A stretch of 64,000 bases of DNA from Isoetes taiwanensis. Its lineage: Eukaryota; Streptophyta; Lycopodiopsida; Isoetales; Isoetaceae. This document shows positions 56,663-64,000 of this stretch, piece after piece (the first letter of the stretch is position 1; every line of letters begins with the position of its first letter). The DNA lies in assembly GCA_021234155.1 (NCBI GenBank), contig JAJEKV010000023.1:9557141-9621140 (forward strand). The letters are read 5' to 3'. The notes under the pieces are model-generated. The model searched no databases and was not told the origin of the DNA. It saw nothing but the letters and a program-made list of their open reading frames with translations. A program made the position numbers and the translations under genes.

Positions 56663-58250
56663 TCATTGGATTAATTTCAAAACTTAATGAAGTTATGGTC
56701 ATTAGAAAGAATGGGCTTTCCTTATAAATTAAAGTTTGAAATTGTTCCTTTAAAATGTTTATTTATTATGCTTGAAGCTTAAATACAACTTTCAAAGTTT
56801 TAAAATATTAAGATCGATCAGTTTGTTGCACTAAATATATTAATTTTGATATTAGATTGTATCCTATGCAATTCTTATCATGGCCTAACCTGTTTGCAGT
56901 TTCGTAAGGCCATTTTGCATCTGCATAGATAGTATCTAGGCAGTGTTTAAATATGGGCCAAACTCTCCTATGCCAAACCGTAAAATGAAAATACTACAAC
57001 ATGATTTTGCTCATATATCTTAAACATGCAAAATCATGTTAGAAAAATTTGGTGTGCAAAGCGTAAAATGAAAATACTACAACATGATTTTGCTCATATA
57101 TCTTAAACATGCATATAGTTTAATGGTGCACGTAATAAAAACATTATAAGGTTAATCTTTTTGTTCAAGATTATGCCATGGAGGAACTTTGCCATGTTAT
57201 AGGGCATGATATGATTTCATGCATACTTATTCTTTATAAATTTTCTCAAAATATGCTCTCTTACTACTACACTTTATAATGGTTTCTCAACTTAATTCCA
57301 TTTTTATTGCTTTTGTCAGGTGTATAGGTTATGAGCTTTTAGCATTACTTGGCGCATTCCTTTAGTTGCTCAATCGGGCTACTTTAATCGTGCTTAACGA
57401 CATTAGTTTGTGCCTCACATTTCTTACCATGCGAGGCGGCGTGAATATAGGTAATATTATGAATGCTCAAGGAAGGCCCACTTCTTAAATATCTGGGGAC
57501 ATCCCTCCATTGACATGTCAAGAGTTGCAAAAGAATATAAATGGGCCGGGAGTATCAATTTGAGACATATCAAATGTTGATAGATAGTTGGGATTGTGGC
57601 GTGTATCGTGGACCTCTATTAGAATTCAATTATTTGTTAACAAAGAACTTGTGTTTTGGACCATGTTCTAAGGCCGAGAAGTCATAGAAGAAAATATATT
57701 AGTAATTCAATTTATTTATGTGTGTGGTCAAAAGAAATATATCATTCCATCAAAGGGACAATTTTGATATTTTGTCTCCTATACCTATCTTCTTCCACGT
57801 TTCAATGCTTGTCTTTAACTTGCAAAGATCAGGTGATTTACATGCTCAAGCTGGTATAACAAAATCTGGTAAGAATATCCACCCATACCATTTTGCATCA
57901 ATCGATGTTACAAATGCCAGAGCTAGAACATGTTATAGAAGAAGTTGCGGCCGGATGCATGCTATAGAACATCGTCACTTATTAAGATACCTTTGGCATC
58001 GAAAAACATAAAATTTCTACTAAATGCTTGTTGTCCATCTAGGTCAGAATGTTCTTTAAACCTTCCGTTTGAAGAGCCATGAGCTACTTTCATACACATT
58101 TTCATGTGACATGTGTTCTCGAGTGCGAGACCTTACGTAACATGTGTTCTCGGTCATTTTATTATAAAGTTTTTGGCGACATACATGAGTGCGCTTAAAG
58201 TAGATGTATAAAAACAAAAATTTGCACTTGCTAGTGTTACGAGCTAGTTA
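56663..58250. other. AT-rich spacer with a 52-bp tandem duplication
   Basis: 56979-57030 and 57062-57113 are the same 52 bp (start CGTAAAATGAAAATACTACA). Other short frames here are not recognisable. If the Helitron end at 56632 is real, this is Helitron interior. Confidence 0.55.
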
Positions 58251-58251
58251 C

Positions 58252-59166
58252 CTGAAGGCATATCCAGGTCTCACAAAGGAATGGAACTGAAACTTGAGTC
58301 TTCCACGTGAGTCCATACTTTTTGCACCCTGCTGCGCATCAAAATCACGCCCTTTGCGTGTAAACATAAGAATTGTTATAGCAGCATAGCCTAATGGTGG
58401 TATTGTCTCAATTATCTCTTCGATATCTTCCCATAAAAGTGAGAAAAAGTAATGCTCCTGGAAGGTCAGATACCAATACCAAATAACATTAAGACATGAA
58501 GTTGTTGTTTGCCAACTTTGAAGTAGTATTTTCTTCTTTATTCTTGTGGCAAAGTCATTTATTAGAAATTCTTGAGAAGGAAGTGAGAAAAGCTTACGAA
58601 AGAATGGTTTTCTGTCTTTGCTGATCTTTTCACAATCGCCTTAAGCGACATAAAACAAACATGATGAAGTTAATAGTCAAGCCCGTATTTACGTCAAATT
58701 GTTGTAAAATGAATATATAAATTTCAAACATAGTTATTAAACAACTTTGTGTAAACATGCTTTGTTCTTTCTTACGAAAATGTTCATTTTGCCTATCAAG
58801 TATGGGTAGCGACTTTTTACGTACCAAGGTCTTTAAGTAAGAAAAAGTTCTCTCTTTCTTTGCCATTCTTATCCTATCAATCCCTATCTTACTAAACAAT
58901 AAGCCTAACGAGGAAAGGTATACTTCCTACCTTTGTGCCAACCTCCTTCTCCACCCTTTGCACATACTCAACAAATATGTCGGATTGCTTAGTATTGGTC
59001 GAAAAATTCTTAGGTGCAATCAAGATCCCGAGGCCAAAGCTGCGCTTCTAGCAGGAAAATGGAACGAGCTCGGACATTTCTTACGCTTTGTATTTAAGGA
59101 AGTTAATTTCAGCATATCCAGGAGATTCCCCTTCGGAAAATGGTCCATCAAAATCATAAACTTCTA
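58252..59166 (-). pseudogene. C2-GRAM domain protein fragment
   Basis: The upstream block (59166-58931) encodes EVYDFDGPFSEGESPGYAEI with NF, two in-frame stops, IAPKNFSTNTKQSD and EYVQRVEKEVGTK before a GT donor: the end of a C2 domain and the linker. The downstream block (58457-58252), with AG and GT sites, encodes HYFFSLLWEDIEEIIETIPP, ITILMFTRKGRDFDAQQGAK and GRLKFQFHSFVRPGYAFR: the GRAM domain. Order and sequence fit plant C2-and-GRAM proteins that bind membranes. The exon between them (58500-58900) is not recognisable, and the rest is absent, so it is a relic. It lies on the strand predicted for the Helitron-like end at 56632. Confidence 0.75.
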
Positions 59167-59169
59167 AAT

Positions 59170-60045
59170 GAGATGGGTCAGAATATGCAATTATTATTCT
59201 CTATTGTTATACATGAGGCAAATGCTAGGGCTTAAGGACCTAATGCTAGTTTTCTTACATTGATTTACTCTACATGTTCTGTAGGAATGTGGACCCTATT
59301 CAATAGAATAAGAACCATCGATAGGAAATAGGAAATAGCATTAGATAGAAGATAAAAGCATTCAACAAACTGTTCCTAAACTCAGAAGCCCTAAATAAGA
59401 GATAGGAACAGAAAAATGAAAATAGGAAATAGGATTAGCATCTGAGAACTTTTAAGCCATAGAACCAGCGATAGCGAAAGGAAATAAAAAGCGAGGAATA
59501 GCATCGAGAAGTTAGGAATTGCATTACAATTCTAACCTCGGAGAAGCGGTCTTGGAGAAATGCAGCTAGAAGAATCGCTAGAAGTCTCGAGAAAAATTGA
59601 AATAAAGGAATCAACTTTCAAGTTGAAGCCGTACACGAGTATCATGCCATACTAAAATTCGAAGCAAGAGAAAAAAATCCACGTTAGTGGCATTATCAAC
59701 AGAATCAAAATGAAATTGCCCTAATGCGACTTCAAGAACTGTTTTTACACAAAAATCCTCTCCACGATGGTGAAATCCTTTGCTAGTTCGAAATCATGCG
59801 AGAAGGCCACGGATATGAAAACGGTTTGGTTGAGAGAGAGGGTGGTCCCACGGTCGCTCTAGCAGCAAAGCGAGAGGTTGCGGCACCAAAGCGTCATTTT
59901 TTTCCCTGGCTGGAAAGTCCTTTGCATTGCCAAAACCAAATCTGGAAGAACCGATGCAAATTTTTCACTAAATGGCTCATTTGAACATCTGCGCCCTTCT
60001 TCAGAACCCATGCCTAACCGATGCCTTAAGCGAAAAAAAAAGGGG
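59170..60045. other. No recognised gene
   Basis: AT-rich, with runs of GATAGGAAATAG-like words at 59310-59480. It ends where similarity to the 26-kb module begins. Confidence 0.5.
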
Positions 60046-60309
60046 TATCTTTGAAAGCTGCTTTTACACAACGCCGATACACATTCCAAATCTACTGGCC
60101 ACACACCGCATCATGACCTCCAGGAGGTATTCTGTCCTGAACGAGCAAAATATTTGAGTGGGGCTATGCAAATATTTTAAGCAGCCGATGCGAAGATTTT
60201 GGGTTTGGAGCTCACTGATAAAAATAATATTCGAGTGGGGCTATGAAGACGCTATTCGCTTATTTTTTGCCAATGTGGTTCAGAGGATCGCATCGCTGGC
60301 GTTGACGAG

Positions 60310-61075
60310 CAAAAGCTAAATATTACGTTTGTGGTAGGAGGAAGCCTTGCATACCATTCTAATTGCTGGGGAAGAAAGCGGCGTAAGGCGTAGAGTGTGC
60401 ACAACTTCATGCACCACCACAACGCCTCTGCATTCAAGATTTGATAGTAGTTTCCGCGTATTGTGTTTGATAGATACCACTCCGCTTTCCTAATCGAAGC
60501 GGACAAGTTAGGAAGCTTACCTGCAGCTTTGTTCTTGGTGCAAAACGACATATTAAGAATAACGAACTCGATGCGCTAGAACCGATGTTTGCACGCCACC
60601 GGGTCGATTAAAGGGATAAATTGGCGTCGAAGGCGATGATAGTGAAATGTAAGAAACCTAGTGAAGCATGGGATTTCTAGAGATCAACTAGTGGAGAAAG
60701 ATAAGCACGATGAGTGCCGCAATATGCCTTATGCTTCAAGTGTCATCGCCCGCAGATCCAAAACCATTACGCCGTGTCTTACATGAAGTCGGGTGAAGAA
60801 TGGATAGGGGTTCTATTATGAACCCGCCCCCCATGCCCGAAAATATTTCTATGTGTCACAAGCTTGTAAAATGTCAGCAGGTGCATGATTTGGTGAGATG
60901 GCCAATAGCATTGGTTCTAGTAGACAAGATTCCTATTTCAAGTCTAGTCGGGCCGTGAAGGAGACAGAGGTCTGAAGAACCTTATGCCATCGTGCCGAGG
61001 TTGGAATACCAAGAAAAAGACAATACCACATGGTTAACAGCGACCACCAAAACAAATGTGAAAGGAAAACCAGGT
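60310..61075 (+). pseudogene. DUF8039-like ORF, second copy
   Basis: Collinear with 26229-27023. Pieces such as ACGACATATTAAGAATA, ATTAAAGGGATAAATTGGC and GGCCAATAGCATTGGTTCTA align, but frameshifting indels occur throughout. At the place of the 26557 TAA the copy reads GTCGAAGGCGATGAT, so that stop is not shared. Confidence 0.72.
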
Positions 61076-61436
61076 AACATGATTAAATTAAACGGAGTGT
61101 TGCTAGATTCCGCTTTCAAAGATTCCCTTGAAAAAAATGTACCGCCTAGAAAAATGACAATTTTTTTCCTTCTAATTGGGAATTCCAATAGGCTTTATCA
61201 TTTTTTTTACCTCCTTTTGCCCCTTAGTGTAAAAAAAAGAACTTGGATTTTGCCAAAAGCAAAGACTTGAAAAGGGGAAGAATTTAGACATGCTTTTGTA
61301 TTCTCAAAAAGTATTTTCTTGAAAAACACCGCACGCAGTTGAATAAAATAATTATTATATAAATTAAAGGTTTCAATGACATCAATTTGTAACAACAACA
61401 CATGAAGGTGTAATAAATCTTTTTTGTAAAAGACGC

Positions 61437-64000
61437 ACTAAAAGGTCCAAGTCGAGTCTTCATCATTCTTTTGCTTGCTTGTTTCAGTCGCATTCTGAGT
61501 ATGTTTCTTGTGCCTTACCCTTTTGTCTACTCTCAGCAGTTGTCTTCGTGAACCTGTAGCTAGTGCCACTTCTTTCAGCAAACAGCGCAGGTAGCTTCCA
61601 TCCCAAAGAGCTAGTGAATGGAGGCCGACCGTAAGAGGTCACTTAAGTAACCTGATGAGGATCCGGGCGCCTAACTCTTGGTGCCCATCCAGAGAGTAGG
61701 CAAGACTCGGTACTCTATCTTGATAAAGTTTGCCTTCTTTATCATGTTTTATCAAGTGCGGTTATTGTTGTACCGCCAGAGCCGAGAAGGTATCAGCACC
61801 AACCCGACCGGAAAAACATCGTCTAGGAGATGGTTGATTAGCTTGGGAGGCTTCGGGTGATTAACAATTCTACCCAGCACTAGGGTCTTATAGCTTTGAA
61901 GCACAGCTGGAAATTCCAAAACATTAGAAAAATTGGCATGTTGCCGTGGTTAAAATGCTCCATGGTGCGCTTACATCGAAACCCAAGAAGCAACATGGAG
62001 GTATTCAACTCCATTTCCAAAGAACTACCCGCCATGGTAGTTTATATTTGTTTTGTACCAGAGAAATTAGAGTGTCACTAACGAAAATGTAACAAGAACA
62101 AACAAAGAGAACAAGTCAAAGGCAATCATATTCGAATAGAAAACTAAAACAAAAAAAGAAGAAACATTCCCAACGATTCCGTAGAATAAAGTACCACCAA
62201 AACCAATTCAAGGAAAACCAGCTTGCACCGGGATCCAAATGATTTTTGAACGGACTCCACAAGGCCTGGATTGCATGCTCGAATGAAAACCATTAAGACG
62301 CCGCTGTTGGCCGCTAGACTTGTTTGATGTCACGACCTAAAGCATTAAACTCTGAATTTTTAAAAAGGCTGATCGTCAGAATACCGCCCTTTAGTTTAAA
62401 GCTATAAGGAAGGTCCGCTATGACCAAGTAAAAACTCGTGGGTTTTACCGCTCCAACCAGCTTAGTGTGCTCCCCGTGGATAATAGAAAACAAATTATTT
62501 TGGTCGATAAATTAAACTTTTCATAATCCATCGGCCAAGACTTCTAAAAGTCCTCCTATTCCGCCAAGTTTTTTTCTTCTCGTGCAGCCTCAACGAGGTG
62601 CATGAAACCTTTGGGTGTCCTTATTTTTCTTCTTGTTCTCAAAAAACAAAGGGAAGATTGAGATAGAGACAAGTCAAGTATGACGAAGCCTAGTCGGGCC
62701 AGACACATCCTTTTCAAAAATTTGGAGCCGCATCAACAATACGCTGCCGGAAGTAGCTGGGATAAAAGCTCCTTGCACTCTCCCACGCCCCACGTAAGTT
62801 GCTCCATCGACATGTCCCGGCAGTGATGACATTTTTTTTGGCTTGAAAGAAAACCACAACCGCTTTAGCAGCTTGGAAAGTGGAAAAAGTAAAGTAAACC
62901 ATCTTGTGCCAATTTAAATTTATTCTAGAATACAAGTGCCTTAGACAACACTTTAGAAAGTTGGCAAAGAAAGTTGTATTTAGAATACACTTTAATCCGC
63001 AGAAGAAGGAGTTTAAAGTGTATTCCTATCACACTTCTACAACGCGAAGAAGTTGGGGAGTGTGTATTCCGTAATATTGCCATACAAGACTGAGGATCTG
63101 GAGTGCATTCTCAAATACTTTACACTACACGGTAAGTGGGTGTGTATTCCGAATACACTTTTCGACCCGCTGAGAGGGAGAAAGCATTTCAGAGTACCCT
63201 GAATACCTTCTTTTGTGGTGTAATTGTAGAAGTCTAAGGCGAAAGCGCGTTAAGAATGATGGTGTACGCTTACTTGTGCAACTCCTTCTGCCATTTCTTC
63301 CTTCAAGTGTGAACTCCTGTCCACCACTCCGCAGTAGCCGCTCTATTAACTCGTGTTCAGAAACCCCCCTGCATCTCTAGACAAAGGGTAGTCATTTTTC
63401 TTTGGCACGCTCCCAGGCTTCTTCTCCTCGCCGAATCTTGCCCTCTAATACTCCCAGCTCAATACCTCAAACATATACAAATATTCCTTCGCTTTGGAGC
63501 TCCCGTGACTGCGAACAAAAAGAAACTCATAAGCTTAGTTGTACACCAGATCTTATTCGAATATGCTTCTAACATACCCTCACTGCCAACGCCTTAGTCG
63601 AACCAGCTTTGTCATGACCAATGAGTGATGCACGCTTGTTCGCCCGTCATATTTAAGGCAACACCAATGGCACAAGTTTTGTCTGCCAAGGAGTATCGTG
63701 GTTTTTTAAATCCTCCCCCATATACTTTCCTTGAAGATGACATATTCTCTATGCATAAACTTATTTTGTCGACAAAGCTCATTTTAGCTTTGTAATTTCA
63801 AGGTCGGGCAAGTAGAGTGTTGGCAACGATTTTTATTTCCTCAGAAACCACAAGTGACTCCCACAAAGGATAGACAAGTACCTAGATTCTTTTTTTCTTT
63901 TGTATAATTGCCTCCTTGCCTTGAAGTCGTGGTTCCTCCCAAAACATAATGCGATATGTGTCCCAAGATTTTCTCTATCGCATCAAGTAGAGTTGTGCAT
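61437..64000 (-). pseudogene. ParB-methyltransferase gene, second copy (partial)
   Basis: Collinear with 27376-29960: the acidic C-terminus, exon 7, exon 6, exon 5, the palindrome-bearing intron (62930-63160, motifs broken), exon 4, and part of the ParB-coding exons up to the window edge. Frames are lost almost everywhere by short indels. One difference helps: at about 63715 the copy has five C where the first has four, which would remove the frameshift near 29675. Confidence 0.8.

Larger units (their letters stand above)
60046..64000. repeat. Direct copy of 25.9-29.96 kb module
   Basis: From about 60046 (clear from CACAACG at 60065) to the window end the sequence follows 25.93-29.96 kb in order and orientation, but with an indel or substitution every 10-20 bases. 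The family-2 palindrome at 25950 is absent from the copy; the others are degraded. Many differences affect CTG or CAG. It could be a second transposon copy or the same copy assembled from poorly corrected reads. Confidence 0.9.

Overview
This window is plant nuclear DNA dominated by mobile elements. I see spliceosomal introns, CACTA, Ty1/copia and Ty3/gypsy elements with plant-type initiator-Met primer sites, and decayed pieces of plant genes (ROP GTPase, acyl-activating enzyme 17/18, C2-GRAM protein, Raf/ILK-type kinase, RRP4). The density of nested elements, and transposon families I associate with seedless plants (a DUF7869-type protein and ParB-methyltransferase genes), suggest a large-genome fern or lycophyte. 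That assignment is inference. I found no intact housekeeping gene, rRNA, tRNA or CRISPR array.

Left part (1-13.9 kb) is a three-level nest. A minus-strand copia element (LTR 13478-13899, gag-integrase ORF down to 10950) was entered by a minus-strand gypsy element (5' LTR 9274-10949, leader, gag, protease, start of RT; the rest lies left of base 1). The gypsy gag was then cut by a 5.6-kb CACTA transposon (1558-7177; 32-bp inverted termini; TCC target duplication). The CACTA keeps only the start of a TNP2 transposase and carries a captured ROP GTPase gene. The gypsy leader holds a histone-H3-like ORF with a very long N-terminal tail.

Middle part (17.6-46.7 kb) looks like one or more large DNA transposons with unusual cargo. 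Minus-strand genes lie in tandem: an FCP1/HAD-like gene plus a methyltransferase fragment (17.7-20.2 kb), a decayed ParB-methyltransferase gene (20.8-24.8 kb), and a better preserved ParB-methyltransferase gene (27.4-31.2 kb) with seven exons, a GNHS ParB-like motif, a DLPY motif and an FSGSGTT motif in beta-class order. A plus-strand DUF8039-like ORF (25.5-27.0 kb) and a plus-strand DUF7869-type putative transposase (from 31562) lie beside them. Each module carries its own family of short perfect palindromes in introns and spacers: TTCTCGACTCG-type in 17.6-19.8 kb, GGATCGCGGCCGCGATCC in 20.4-26.2 kb, GTGTATTCCGGAATACAC in 28.1-31.5 kb. This is the most unusual system here. The transposase is split by a complete gypsy-type element without recognisable pol (33289-45169, GCCAT target duplication); its coding resumes at 45170-46640.

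Right part (47.6-59.2 kb) is a graveyard of host gene fragments (acyl-activating enzyme, a second DUF7869 gene, a kinase, a DPP-like peptidase, exosome RRP4, a C2-GRAM protein) with one Helitron-like 3' end. From about 60046 to the window end the 26-30 kb module reappears as a direct copy full of small indels. Many differences sit at CAG/CTG, as also in the 3' LTR at 43.4-45.2 kb, so part of the damage may be consensus error. Frameshifts throughout should be read with that in mind.
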